Shown here one piece after another: positions 42,289 through 54,586 of a DNA stretch of 64,000 nt. The translations under genes and the position numbers were made by a program. The DNA lies in assembly GCF_933775445.1 (NCBI RefSeq), contig NC_065874.1, positions 14,651,001 through 14,715,000 on the forward strand. The letters run 5' to 3'. Within the stretch, counting starts at the first letter, position 1, and every line of letters begins with the position of its first letter. This DNA comes from Argentina anserina. Its lineage: Eukaryota; Streptophyta; Magnoliopsida; Rosales; Rosaceae. The notes beneath the pieces are model-generated. The model was not told the origin of the DNA. It did no database searches and worked only from the letters and a program-made list of their open reading frames with translations.

Positions 42289-44966
42289 TGTGAGCCCTGT
42301 AAATATTAATGAGCTAAGTTGAGATCGTTAGTGACTATTTTACGATCTTAGTGATTAATTGCAGTAAATGATCGAAAATATTTTTCAAATTTTTCAGATA
42401 AGTGGATCTCATGAATTAAGAGTCATAGACGTTACGACAAAAATTTGAGAATATTCGGAGAATTTTCTAGATTCCCGAGTTATTTTATATGATTTTCTGA
42501 AGTTTGGAAATATAAATGAATTCTTTGGAAAATCCGAAAATGTTTACGGTGCAATCTGGGCCGTAGATTTTGATCGATTGATCTTAGCCATTGGATTTAA
42601 GCCACATATATGGGTGAGATAAGGATTTGAGAATTTTGATAAATAACCAGTTTTCAAAGCTCAAATTGATTTTTAACCATATTTTTTAAAACTTGAAAAA
42701 TAACCATATATTTGAATGAAAAGTCCAAATACCCTCTTTTGGGGATTTTTTTTTTCAAACAAGCTTCAGCATTCATTGAAGAACAATGACATATTGTACT
42801 TACTATTACTGAAAATGTCATAACTCCATTTTTTCTCCCCCTTTCTCCGCACCCGCGCCTTTAGAGGCGAAAATTTCCTTCCGACCCGACCCTACTTTTC
42901 AGCCGACTCCGGCGGTTTCAGGCGACCAGGCCAACTCAGATAGCTTCGTCTCCTCCTTGTGCGCCTCGCTGTGGTGGTGGATCGTGGAGTAGCACGCCGG
43001 TTTCAATGCATCGAAGCCCGGAAGTCGACTCGGATACCCGTCGGTGACCCGGTTGTGTTCTTCAATTTTCCGGTGATATCCGGCGAGTTTAGGCTTCACC
43101 ACCGGTATCAAACTCCTTACCTTAACATCGTCAACAATCCCTGCAAAGGTTTTGAGCTAAATCGGAAGGTAAGAACTCGAACCAAGAATTTTCAATTTTA
43201 GGGTTCTTGATTTGAGATTTTTCGGAAATTCCGAAATTGGAGGTTTTAAGCTTTGATTTAGACTTTGTTGTGAACTAGAAAATTGTTCAGAATGTCATTT
43301 AGATTGTGCTGGTGAAATTTGGTGGTCATTGGTGGCAGTCAGTAAACAGTGGCGCCGCATGAACAGTGTTCATGAATAGTACTATGAACAGTGGTCAAGA
43401 ACAGCCCTCTGTAAACAGTAAAATATGAACAGTGTTTACTAACACAGTGAATTTGAACATTGTTTAGTAAAATAGTAAAACATGAACAATGTTGTATGAA
43501 AACAGTGTTTTATGAACATCATTTAGCTGTACTGAAAATCGTCGCTTGATATTTTACGTATAATTTTCTAAGCATTTTATCATGCTATTAGGTGACTGGT
43601 GAAACGAGTGAGGAAATTACTTTCAGTGTCATGGAAGTTTCACGCAGGAAATAAGGTGAGTAAACCTCACAATGATCATCATGATCGAAGTAGTATTATA
43701 ATTATTGAATTTAGTTTGATTGTCACCATAGTCGTTGCATCACTAGTTTATAAAAATTATTAAAAAAATATGTTTTGGTTTAAATTACTTCAACTTCATC
43801 GTCTACGGTTCATGAGTAACTGAAACGCTATTTTAATAAATGATTTTGAAAAAGTTTTTGTGATTATGGACTATGGTGAATGTGAGTAAATCTCACTATG
43901 ACGACCCTACCCTTGGTGGTGACTCATTTACGTTTTCTTAAAAAAATCGAACTATGACATGTATATAATATAGTGGGTTGTGTATGTGTATAAAATGATA
44001 AATACGATACATATATATGAGTTGCTATATTATATACTGTTACGTTCTTATTTCCAAATAAATTATATTGTGACAATTATATTTATTTTATTTGAGCAAG
44101 AGTTGCTTGTTGTAGTACAATAACATGGGTGGATTGTTATTGTACGTGGTTTTAACATTGAGTTTTGTTAAAACGTTTTCTATGTTTAGACGTGTTTTTC
44201 TGTCTTCGGACATGTTTTTTTGTCTTCGGACCAGTCTTCAGACGTGTTGGCATGTGGGAACCTAGTCTTGGCTGGGTGAAAGTTACTATGCAGTTAGAGC
44301 TCTAGTCTGTCTGCCAATGTACTAGCATGAGGGGTAACAGATGGGTTACCGGCTTATGAGTAGTCATATTTTTGGATATTGGGTAACATATGGGTTGCCC
44401 AATGTCTGGCGGCGTACTGCATGAGGGGTAACAGATGAATACCTGGGTCTCATGAGTACCTGTATTATAAGTGTATTTGGGTAAACATATGGGTTGCCCG
44501 ATTTCTCATGAGCACTTATATTTTCATATATTATTAGACAACCAGATGGCCGTCCTGTGATTTATGAGTACATTTATAATTAAATGTTTTCAGTATTTTT
44601 CTCTTGTATCATATTTGTGTTATACTGTTGGTTTACTCATATGAGCTGCAAAGCTTACCGGGTTTGTGTTTACAATCTCGGTGCACCTATTCGATGGTGT
44701 AGGGGATAGTTCTGCATGTGTGAATTTGCATAATTAGAGGGCTTTCGTTGAAAATTTTCGAAGATTTTTTTCTGCTCTTTGTGGTGAGGATTGAGTGAAT
44801 TTTATATTTCCATTGGTTATGTATTATTCAAGTCGACTGAGTCATGATGTAGACTCAGTTTCGATACACTGTTATGATAAGATGATTTCAATATATTTGA
44901 GATTGTTTTAGAGTTTTTATGGTTTCGAATTCGAATTTTTTTCATTCGAAATTCGGGATCGTGACA
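42289..44966 (+). mobile_element. Solo LTR 'D' (same subfamily as C)
   Basis: 2678 bp, TGTGAGCCCTGTAAATATT...GGGATCGTGACA. It shares with C, in opposite orientation, the block AAGGTGAGTAAACCTCAC followed by aatgatcatcatgatcg (about 43652), the accgggtttgtgtttacaatc word, and the terminal tcgaaattcgggatcgtgaca. The 5-bp flanks (tatac and gaaaa) do not match. A GC-rich leader begins near 42840; no clear TATA box is seen, and sequence near 42640-42800 may be a small insertion replacing it. Confidence 0.7.
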
Positions 44967-46343
44967 GAAAAGCTTCAAATCTAAGACCCTTTTGTGTTTG
45001 GTTAGCACGTTCATCAGGATTAGGATTGAGGAAACTATATCCCAATTTTCTTGAATTCCATCAGTTGTGGAGGACATGGAGTGATCGGAAAAAAAGCGAT
45101 TCAACGAGGTGAATTTGTTTTGCAGGCTGCAAATCCATCTTATACTTGACATGATATTAATAGGTGCAAGACTTTTTATCGATTTGCATCGCCAGTATTA
45201 AATTGAGCTATGATCACCTGCAATGCTACAATATATCTTACAATTGTGGCCGGTACCTTATTTGTATGCCTGTTGTATAAAGAGTTGGCCACATGATCAT
45301 AGGAATCGAGAAAGAGTCATTGAGATATATACGAAAAGAAATGAGAGTAAGAGCATCTCCAGCGGAGTGGTTATTTCCACGTGGAGAGCTCCAACGACAA
45401 TAAAAGACTCCTCACACGGTCACACCACTCCAACCCATATGCCATTTCCAATGTGTAATTGTCCCTCTGATTTGGGCTGTTAACTTTGACAGTGCCGGAA
45501 AAAGATATCATTTAGTTTTTTATTGTTTCTTGCTTCTCCTCCCTTCTCTTTTTTCCTTCGATCTCTTCTATTCTTTTTCTTCCTTCAGTCTCTCTTTCTC
45601 TAACATAAACCAATTAGAGATATACAGAACCTCCCACATACCGAGATACAACTTGATGACCAGATACCCAGAACCTCCCACATCATTATCTAGATATTCA
45701 ATCTAGAAAACAATCAAAATTAGACAGAAGGAAACTCAACCATGGCTGGGTAAACAAAGATGAGGAAGATCGAATATGAAGAAGCTAGACACCGAATTTC
45801 TGAGATATAACCAACTATGTCGTTTGAGAAGTGTTTCTTATCAATTGAGGAAGTGCTTTCGCCGGTGGTGTATTCTTGTTCTCATCGATTTCGCGTCTCT
45901 TCAATTTTTTTGGGAAAACTAGCTAGTAGGAACTCAAAGAAGAGGAGTTTTAGCCATGAGACTGAAGAGAAAAGTTGATGATAGAGTAAGAAATAACATT
46001 TTACATGTATGTTGAATGACTAAAATATGTACATCTAATAATTCAAAAAATTAAAAACAAATAAAATTATCAAAACTAAGAAAATTTTAGAAACAATTAA
46101 AATAAGAAAATTTACGGGGAAATTTAAATTAGTATATATTTTGATGGAAAATTAAGTGGGAGATTCAAACAATCAATTCATTCCTTAATTTTCACCGAAA
46201 AAGATCATTTATATTTTTAGAGTCTCAAACAAGGTAATTCATGAAAAAAAATTATGATTTTTCATCTTTCATTAAATTTCATCTTCATACATTCTTAACA
46301 AAGAAATGTTCATCTTCTTCAAACAATCAATTTATCCATTTCT

Positions 46344-46382
<39 letters not shown>

Positions 46383-46959
46383 CATGTTGTTTATCATTTT
46401 TATGGTTAAAGAATTTGAAAAAAAAAACAATTGCAATCTATAATGATTCGTAAGAACAAACAAGATTCGATATGAACATCTACACGATTTTAATATATAT
46501 ATATATATATTAATATACTAATTACTGTAAAAAGTAGCATTGTATATCTAATAATGACATATTTTGTGACTTTTTAATTCAAGGGTATTTTAGGTTTTTT
46601 TCTGTGGTGTATTTAGTAAAAATATTGAAATGAGAATTGAAATATTTAATGTATTAAGAGATTTGATGTGTATTAAGAGATTTGATGTGTGTATTTAAAA
46701 TCTCTCTTTTGATAAATGGAAATCAATATATCCATTTGTTCTGTTTTTAAAAAAGGAATATGTACATTTGGGTGCCCTTAGTAATTTGGGCATACCTCTA
46801 TATAATTATGAAATTTATTACAAAGACGTTTAGCCTTGAATGGTCAACATGGTTAGTCCTGTTTATTTAGGAAATATTATTTGGATGATTTATCGTCCTG
46901 ATTACTTGGTTATATCGATAAGTGTGTAGATATTATCGTAATGACTATTATGTCGTACC
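44967..46959. other. Intergenic / repeat-derived, no gene
   Basis: A possible MITE end, gagcatctccagcggagtgg, lies at about 45351; its partner end was not found. Perfect TA microsatellites lie at 46346-46381 and about 46492-46510. Short open frames (44817-45152 minus, 45223-45483 plus) have no domains. Confidence 0.35.
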
Positions 46960-47493
46960 CAATGGTCTAAATAGTGGTTATCGGCATCGTATCGGTTTTG
47001 TAAAATAAGGATATAACGGGGATATATCGAGATATATCGGATTATATCGGATTTATCGTTTTTACTAATTTTTAATTAAAATTTAATATATTTATAAACA
47101 TATACATCAAAATATACCAAAATAAATTGAGAAATTAAAACTTATAGAAAATAAATGTACTAAATAAACTTCATAAAAAAACATATTTGATTGTTTTGAC
47201 AATTAAAATACATAAATAATATAAATTAATAAAAATAGAGGTGATCATTCATCATAAACTCTCTCGTCATCGAATGCTATCGACGAAATTTTCATTTTTT
47301 TAAATTATTTTTTGAAAACGACATGATTTAAAAAAAAACCAATATATCGGGTCAAACTCGGTTTGACCTGATATATCGTCATTTGACTTGATTTTTCGGG
47401 TTGACCGATATAATAGACCGATAAGCAACTTATCGTATCGTTTTCTTAATATCGGGGATATATCGAAGATATATCGGGATATTTAGAACATTG
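46960..47493. mobile_element. hAT-like MITE, complete copy
   Basis: 534 bp with ends CAATGGTCTAAATA and, in reverse complement, CAATGTTCTAAATA. Flanking 8-mers GTCGTACC (46952-46959) and GTCGTACT (47494-47501) match at 7 of 8. The interior is full of gatatatcg words and is non-coding. A second copy is cut by the left window edge (1-225). Confidence 0.75.
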
Positions 47494-48461
47494 GTCGTAC
47501 TATGGACTCCAATTACTTGGTGAACGAAAGTGAAAAGCTTGTGACTCGCATAGTATGCGAGGAAAGTATTAGAATCTAGGTAGGGGTTCCTTATTTATCT
47601 CGATTAGAGCTTTCCATATTTTTATTTATAAATGGTGCAGTTTGTGGTTTGATTGTTTTATATACGAATGTATTAACCAAACCGCGAGACATGTGATGGC
47701 TTAAGAGTGAGGGGTGCAACTGACTTCCTTAGGTTCGATCCCTTAAACCTCTGGAGGATTTAGTTACACTGGTCATACGGGTTCCTATCTTAAGGACAGA
47801 CTCGAAACGTTGTGTAATTTGGTAGCGAACGCTCTTGCTACATTTATATGTTACAGTATATCTAAGGTAAGGACGTGTTTATGATCTATAGGACCAGCTA
47901 TCAGTTGCTATTTGGATTTTAGGCCCGTGTATGGAGAATATTGCACCGATTATCCAGTCAAAACATGTTTGAAAGTTTGCCATTCATTCATTTATTCTTT
48001 ATGTTGGTTTTTCACTGGCGTGTCAAATATATGTTTTCAAAGCTAATTGAGACACTCTACATCAGTGTGTCTACATGTATTGTGCACTGATACAAGATAG
48101 TGGAGGCAAGGTGGTGTTATTCAAGTTGGTTCTCAGTTTTCATTAGAAATCCTACTCTCTTATTTGTAATCTCCAGAACTCCGGTAAAGCTAGTGTTGTT
48201 TAGCTTTATTAGAATTCTTTCTGGAATTTTGTTAATTCGAGTTATCAGTTACATCAAGTTCTGCACGAACAAATGTATATTTGAAAATAAAGATTTCACT
48301 TCAAAACTATTCTAAAGCTTCTGCATTGTTACTCAAAATGTTTTAAACAAAAAAATGTCTTGCGTTTCTTTAGAATGTAAATCAAGTTTTCGATTTATGT
48401 TTTAAAGACTCGCGGCACTGTGACGTGCTTAAGTTGGAGATGTGCAGTTTGAGGCGTTACA
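47494..48461 (+). mobile_element. Probable LTR 3' portion, family uncertain
   Basis: The stretch ends TTTGAGGCGTTACA, typical of plant LTR termini. Sequence on both sides of the MITE at 46960 looks continuous, so the LTR probably starts before it, but I could not find its 5' end or a target duplication. Confidence 0.3.
47695..47739 (+). promoter_or_regulatory. tRNA-like A and B box pair
   Basis: TGGCTTAAGAG fits the pol III A-box consensus and GGTTCGATCCC, about 25 bp further on, fits the B box. No tRNA cloverleaf and no SINE tail are evident. It could be chance or a SINE relic. Confidence 0.25.
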
Positions 48462-48795
48462 TATACACTCGCATTGACAAAATTTGTTTTGCCTTCGGCC
48501 AAAATCAAAGCCCACCCTATGTTTCGATCCTAGATTTGCCACTAATTCGATCCATTCAGTAATAATTTTTTGAAGCAAATAATATACTTTGAACCTCTAC
48601 TTATCGACCTAGCTTGCCGTTCACCTAGGCCATGGCCATCTGTTGCCAAGCCTTACTCACAGAACATGAAATTCCTATTATGACGAACACAAGAGTAATC
48701 AGCAGAGAAACATAGTAAGTACTTTTGCAACATCTCTCATTTTCTGAATGCTTCGAAGCTCTCTGCAGCAGATCGGCATCTGATTTGGGAGGATT

Positions 48796-49160
48796 CTATG
48801 AAATATAAATGGGAGCGAGAAGCGATTGATTTGCTATATTTCCTGGCATAGCCCTAATGGCTATGTCGTCGCTGAAACCCTGCACCTGCTCAGCCTCCTC
48901 GTTGAAGCGCTCTATGAATTGCTTCATAGACTATTGACCCAAAAAAAAAAGAATTGCTTCATAGACTCCTCCTTCATGTGCTTGACGGAGAACAAGTGAT
49001 CAGAAGGTTTCTTGGGAATTGTTATTATTGTTTCTGCTGCAGGTTTCTTGAGCTCTTCTTTTACAGCATCTGGGACTTGTTGGTAGATATCTCCTGTCAT
49101 AATCAGTCGCTCTTTTAGTTGTTGGAGCTTGGTCACCAAGCTATTGGCTTCTTGTCCCAT
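48796..49160 (-). pseudogene. Retrotransposon gag-derived fragment
   Basis: The minus-strand frame begins MGQEANSLVTKLQQLKERL and continues to DHLFSVKHMKEESMKQF, where an 18-bp insertion with a 17-bp duplication (48916-48967) breaks it. Beyond the insertion the older frame continues FNEEAEQVQGFSDDIAI. The DHL-SVK--EES---F--RFNEEA-QV-GF pattern is that of a plant retrotransposon gag domain. No LTR, protease or polymerase is attached. The N-terminal part may be host-derived or gag; I cannot tell. Confidence 0.5.
48916..48967 (+). mobile_element. Ultra-short A-tailed insertion with 17-bp duplication
   Basis: GAATTGCTTCATAGACT at 48916-48932 and 48951-48967 flanks ATTGACCC plus ten A (48933-48950). 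The duplication is perfect and the insert interrupts the gag-derived frame. Confidence 0.6.
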
Positions 49161-49209
49161 GCTCCTAGCTAGCCATGGACATAAATTAAATCAAGAGAAA
49201 AGCTGCCAT

Positions 49210-49257
49210 AATTGGCTAATTGTTCTTAACCAAAAAAAAAAAATTGGCTAATTGTTC
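49210..49257 (+). mobile_element. Ultra-short A-tailed insertion with 16-bp duplication
   Basis: AATTGGCTAATTGTTC at 49210-49225 and 49242-49257 flanks TTAACC plus ten A (49226-49241). It lies less than 300 bp from the similar insertion at 48916-48967. Confidence 0.6.
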
Positions 49258-50155
49258 ATAATATGATATAAGACTGTTGATAACTTGTAGTTTTACGTAC
49301 ACTATTCATCAAACAACTGGGACTTTCAGATTTTCAAGTTTATTGATTGAGGAAGGTAGATATATGCAAAGGCACGTACAGTAATTCGTATCGTCGTATC
49401 GATCGAGCAGTTACAATTTCGTATCTGAACTTTTTTGGTTATCAGCTATGGATCTTCGACCAAAAGAACTATGGATAGATACTCCCTATAATTCACAGTA
49501 GAATAAGAGTCCTTGTTCAAGATTTTGACAAACTCTAAGCTTAATCATGTGATTAAAGTATTGATATTAATTAATACAATTGGAATCTAAAACTAGCGCC
49601 TCAGTTTACATGCACCATATCAATTTCGATTAAAAGAAAACGATGAATACAATAGAATCAAATTGTCGTCTTCATCTATCACGTACTTGTAAGTTGTAAA
49701 GATTAAAAAAAAGGTACCTGACGGCAAGTGATTCGAGAGAATTGGCAATTCCGTCGGGTAGGGTAGAGGTAGATTTGAGGGTGATCAACCCTCTCAGTAT
49801 ATATACGATTTTATCCTTACCCTAGCTTACACTTGTAGAATATTTGTCTTGTAAAAGTCTTTGATTAATTTTGTGTTTATTTATTTTAATTTTTTTTATG
49901 ACGATAAACACGAATTACAGAATTACAGTGTTACACGACATGTCGTCAATTAGAGAGGACTGAGAACTGACCGACTGAACATACCGTTCAAAACTGACAT
50001 TTTGGGTAAAACCGTAAAAGTGTACAACCCAGACACCCGTTTTTATCATTTAAACGGCGACGAAAGAAATTAGGAGCAGAGAGAGCTCTAATTTTCCGGC
50101 GGAAATTTGATGGAAAAAGGAAAAGCCATCGTCTCAACTCTCAACAACGATTGCT
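49258..50155. other. Intergenic between gag fragment and RNI-like gene
   Basis: No gene recognised. The last 100-200 bp would include promoter and 5' UTR of the gene starting at 50156. No strong TATA box assigned. Confidence 0.35.
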
Positions 50156-50547
50156 ATGGCCAAAAAATTGGATTTGAATACCAAATCAAACCCTATTGTC
50201 CAAAACCCTCAATCTCAATCCTCAAGTAAGTCCCAAAGATTGCAACTTTAATGTTTTCCAGTTCTACCCTGATGTTGTTTTTGTGCTTCAATTGATATGT
50301 ATAACATGGCAGGAACACAGCTCAGAAGACCAAAATCAGCTCCCACTTTACTAAATTTGTCTTGGAGTTATTGGTAGTCACTTGGAGGATATCATCCCCC
50401 ATTTGGCTGACATTGCACTTGACTTTCCATCTGAAATTAAGGTACCAAGTTTGTGTTTTTTTTTAATGTTGTAAGCAAAACCCTTGTAGAATTTGAGCTT
50501 AAATAAGTAAAGTATTAGCCCTTGTGGATATTTTGTGTAATGTTTGT

Positions 50548-51035
50548 TGAAAAAGTGATAAGGGATGTTTTTGTGTTGATGGGTTTCTGTTTATATGTGA
50601 AATAATTGAGAGTGGTTCTGTTTTGGTGGTGGTAGAGGATGCTGGTGGCGATTGCGAGAAGAAGGAAGTTGCTCAAGGATGATGTTATTATTGCATTGGC
50701 TGATGAGAGCTGGGACGTTCTTGACCTCTCTGCATCAGATGTTTCGGATTCGGGGTTAGTGAAAATGACTGATATTTGTGGTTCTCTTCGATGAAAAAGT
50801 GATAAGGGATGTTTTTGTGTTGATAGGTTTCTGTTTATATGTGAAATAATTGAGAGTGGTTCTGTTTTGGTGGTGGTAGAGGGTGCTGGTGGCGATTGCG
50901 AGAAGAAGGAAGTTGCTCAAGGATGATGTTATTATTGCATTGGCTGATGAGAGCTGGGACGTTCTTGACCTCTCTGCATCAGATGTTTCGGATTCGGGTT
51001 TAGTGAAAATGACTGATATTTGTGGTTCTCTTCGA
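50548..51035 (+). repeat. 244-bp tandem duplication covering an exon
   Basis: Copies 50548-50791 and 50792-51035 differ at 3 positions. Each includes an intron 3' end with AG acceptor and most of the LRR exon. The first copy runs into an in-frame TGA just after SLR and has no donor; only the second copy continues to the donor at 51049. Confidence 0.9.
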
Positions 51036-51797
51036 GCTATTGATATTAGGTAAGGGAGTTGTATTTTTTTATCATTCATGTGATAAGTTGAACTGAGGAT
51101 GAAATAAGCCAGTTTATCTGGGCCGATAAAGTATAAGAATGAGGAGGATGTATGTTTGTGATATGTATCACCTATGCTTATCATCTTCTTGAGGCATCAA
51201 ATGTATATAGATTTGTAGGATAATAGTGATATTAGAAGGGACAGGGAAAGTTGCTATATAATATTAGTTAAAATCTGTTTTCCATCATTTAAGTAGTGTT
51301 TTACTAATATTTGAGGCGTATAAAAGTTTGGTTTTGACATTATTGAAACATCTCCTCTTCTGCAGCCGGTGTGATAATATTACTGCTATTGGCGTTTCTG
51401 AACTTGTGCACTGCTGTCTTTCATTGGAGACATTGAGATGTGGGTAAGCACTCTATTGATATATGATGATAATTTCTCAAGTTTCCGAATATACGTTAGT
51501 TGTTTTTTGTGGTTGGCAGATCACTTTTCGAATTTAATGGTATAGCGTCAGTAACCATTATAAAAGTCAGAAGACATTGTATTAGCTTATGCAAAATTAA
51601 GAAGATAGAGTTCATTCTTTTTCAATAAAAGGAACAGCTCGCGCTTGTTCTTTTCATGAAAGTTGCATATGCAATGTCATGTCAATACAATGGTTCCACT
51701 TCACTGCATCTTCTTTAATACTCCAAATGAATTTAAATTGGATGTGAAGGAAATATGGCAACAATAACTGTATTTCAGCATCGTACCATTCTTCCAT

Positions 51798-51842
51798 CTC
51801 GTTTATAACCAATTTTTTCCATCCCAGCTCGTTTATAACCAA
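51798..51842. repeat. 15-bp direct repeats around a 15-bp insert
   Basis: CTCGTTTATAACCAA at 51798-51812 and 51828-51842 flanks TTTTTTCCATCCCAG. On the minus strand the insert ends in A6. It could be an A-tailed micro-insertion, or a diverged tandem duplication because ttccatc also precedes the first copy. Confidence 0.4.
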
Positions 51843-53275
51843 ACTGTGTTTTATTCTTTTTAAAATTTTCTTTTATACCACTTTAATCCTCTCCTTTTGA
51901 TTTAATGTGATGTCTTATTTTTTTCTTGACAGTCTAGAACAAGTTCTTAAACTATCAGAATTTGCATTGTCAATAGTTCAGCTACAAGATATTCCCTGAT
52001 TCATCTTCACTGTTTTAGTAAACCATACTATCAATCTGCTCCACTGAAGGAAATGGTTCTAGAATTCTAGACCCAATGCCCGTCATGTATTGTAATCTTT
52101 TGTTTTGGGCCATGCTGTTGAAGTGGCAGAATATTTTATTTTGACTAGGAGTACCAAATCTTAATTTTAACAGGCTATAAATCAAAAATTTGTTGCAGAG
52201 GGAGTCGGAATAGTGATCACACTGCACGCAGGTGCTTAGATGTATTAAAACCAGAATTGACAATGTAGAGGGAGATTCATGGGAAGAACTGGAGACTGAA
52301 GATCTGGGTAATGTTGCAGATACATTACGGCGGCTTGTGTGGGTATGTTCTTGACCTTTCCTATATACTATTATTTTCTCATCATTTACTAAAAAAACAT
52401 TTGTTGTGATGATCTGTCTGTCCATCATTATACCTCTTTGCTTGAATGTCGTGACTAGCTCTAATTGTTGTAAATTCACATGGCGAACATGTATCCCAAG
52501 TGTAAATGAAACCTAGTCACCAGAGAAATTGGCATGCTTACCGATATATGACCATGGACTAGAACTTATCTGACAATGGAATAGAAAAGCACAAAGAAGT
52601 AACATGTTAGTTAGCTATTGTTATAAGATAAACTTTTTGGCATTTATAAACAGATTATCCTTTTGGTTTAGGAATTCAATATCATTTGCTTATGTCTGTT
52701 CAATACTCATTTTTGGAATTTTTTACTACGTTTTTGATTGTGGCCAAATGAAAGAATCAAAGTTAATATATAAGCATCCATAGTTATGATTATTCTGCCC
52801 TGATGGGTTCTGTCTTTAACTTTGTATCTTGCCAGGTCCTCATTAATTTATATTTCTGCAGCCACAGATTGATAAAGATTCCTTGGAAAGATATTCCACT
52901 GAATGCCCACGGATTATAATAAATCCAAAGTCATCCCCATTTGGCTTTAGAGGAACCCAAGTTCCTTGGGAAGCATTACCTGATGTCCAATTGGATAATT
53001 CTGTTGTCAAGGATATTGATCCAAAGACATGGATAACATGGGGTTTTATGCCAAGGGCAATGTCTCCTTCTCCTTCAGTCTCAGGTCCCACGGAATTGTC
53101 CTTGTCTGAAAAGTTCAGACTTGCATTTGAAGAAAGGGATGCCCGATTCGCTCCAAAGCGTGCCAAAAATGCAAGGCAACATCAGCGACGTGCAGCAAGG
53201 GAGAGGATGATGATGGATACAGAAAGAAAGGCATTAGCATTAGCCTCGCAAGTGAGCAGATCTTTACACGGCTAA

Positions 53276-53794
53276 ACTTACAGATCTTTTTTTTTCGAGT
53301 CACGTAGATTTGTACCATTATTCATTACCTTCAAAGAAAAGAGTTACTTCAATTGTACAGAAACTGTAAGGCACTATTGAGTTTCAGCGAGAAGTGCCAA
53401 TTTTGCCTGCCGAATGATAATATTTTGTGAAACTATGAATTACTGAGTCCAAGAAAGCTTTGGTCATGGCAATAACAAAGATTCTACTATAGATGCCCAA
53501 GTACAATGTGACGTGCCAATGTAAGAAAGGCTTCAGTACTAATTGATAATCTTATGCATGTTCTATTGTCACGGTGGGAAGTATGAAGAGAGGTTGCACT
53601 AATTTTTTTTTTGATAAAAAAATAAGGATTTATCATTTTCTTAATTTTTTCCCTTTCCCAGCCATTTCACATCGGTATACCCACCACTTTTTACCTTCTA
53701 ATCAAATTATCAAAGAAATAGGCACTTGCTCCCAATTTTGAAAAAAAAAACCAAATAATGGAGGGTAATTCACAACTTTAAGCATTTCCATTAC
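53276..53794. other. Convergent intergenic interval
   Basis: AT-rich with homopolymer runs. It holds the 3' UTR of the RNI-like gene. The last exon expected for the AUG4-like gene was not found here. Confidence 0.4.
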
Positions 53795-54029
53795 CTGTAC
53801 AATATCATGGTACTGCATTGCAATGTTATTGAAGTCCGCATCAACACCCTGAAACTCATGAAGGCGAGTGACCTGGTAAAATAAATTAAGTAGTGAAAAA
53901 TAGCCAGGAGGAGCGATGCCTTCAACTATACAATGTCCAATCAAAATGCTTTGAAAACCACAGATATATCAGCAAAAAAGGTCATGAGCAATTAACAGCT
54001 TGATTGCTTTGCACATCAGGATTCGAACA

Positions 54030-54200
54030 TGTTGACATGAGTAATCTTGCCGTGTGTAATTAGGTTACTACTTTGTATTAGGAATATATATTTATCATAA
54101 TTAGTTTCCTTAGTAGTTTAGGTGTGTATCTTGTATATAAACCACGTTGGTGGTGAAGAGCAATATATCAGAAATTCTCTTTGGTTTGTTCTGTTTGACT
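54030..54200 (+). repeat. 5' LTR of the young copia element
   Basis: 171 bp, begins TGTTGACATGAG and ends CTGTTTGACT. Contains tatataaacc about 55 bp before its end, a likely TATA box. One substitution relative to the 3' LTR (ctttggtttg here, ctttgctttg there). Confidence 0.95.
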
Positions 54201-54586
54201 TGGCATCAGAGCCGTAGTCGATCTGGGTTCTTTTGTGGTTTCCGCTGCAAGGAAAAATTCAGTTCCTTTTGTTGTTTGGTTCTTGTGAACGTCACAGTCC
54301 TTGTTCTTTGGTTGTTTCTGCTGGTCCCTTTGAAGTTGTTTTTGGTTCTTTTTTAATTTGGTGGTTTCTCTCTTTGAAAGTTGGTGGTCCTCTTCTTGAT
54401 TTGTTGCTGGTCCCTTGAGATTGCTGGTTCTATTCTATTTTGTCTCCATCGATTTGCTAGTCCTTGAAGTTTTTTTTATTTGATAGTGAAAAAAAAAAAG
54501 TAAAGATGGTGTTACCGATTGAATGACATAAAGATCCATTTGAGAGTGCATCTGGAGAGAAGAATCCTATGACTCAGGAGGTTGTA

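Larger units (their letters stand above)
41962..48544. mobile_element. Probable hAT element split by nested insertions
   Basis: The left end reads CACTAGCGGATCCAGCC; the right end in reverse complement reads TAGTGGCAAATCTAGG. Both are of the plant hAT CAGTGGCGGATCTAGG type. Flanking 8-mers ATTCGGTC (41954-41961) and ATTCGATC (48545-48552) match at 7 of 8. The 6.5 kb between holds LTR D, a MITE and probable LTR sequence, so the original element was much smaller. The pairing of ends is an inference. Confidence 0.4.
50156..53275 (+). pseudogene. LRR/RNI-like nuclear-type protein gene, frameshifted
   Basis: Exons by splice signals: 50156-50225, 50313-50441, 50880-51049 (duplicate exon copy at 50636-50791), 51366-51443, 52199-52342, 52862-53275. 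Protein order: short basic N-terminus; LGVIGSHLEDIIPHLADIA; an LRR (RNI-like) block with VLDLSASDVSDSGLVKM and CDNITAIGVSELVHCC; then WEELE, PQIDKDSLE, CPRIIINP; and a conserved-looking C-terminus with KFRLAFEERDARFAPKRAKN and a basic coiled tail. Two frame breaks are seen: a 2-bp loss near 50360 (TTGTCTT where two more bases are needed) and a 1-bp change near 52258-52264 leading to TAG. It resembles plant RNI-like/LRR proteins of unknown role. The breaks could be sequencing errors, but there are two, plus an exon duplication. Confidence 0.6.

Noticed and set aside
42289..44966. C and D as the two LTRs of one element
   Set aside because: They are in opposite orientation, C has its own target duplication, and the DNA between belongs to other elements.
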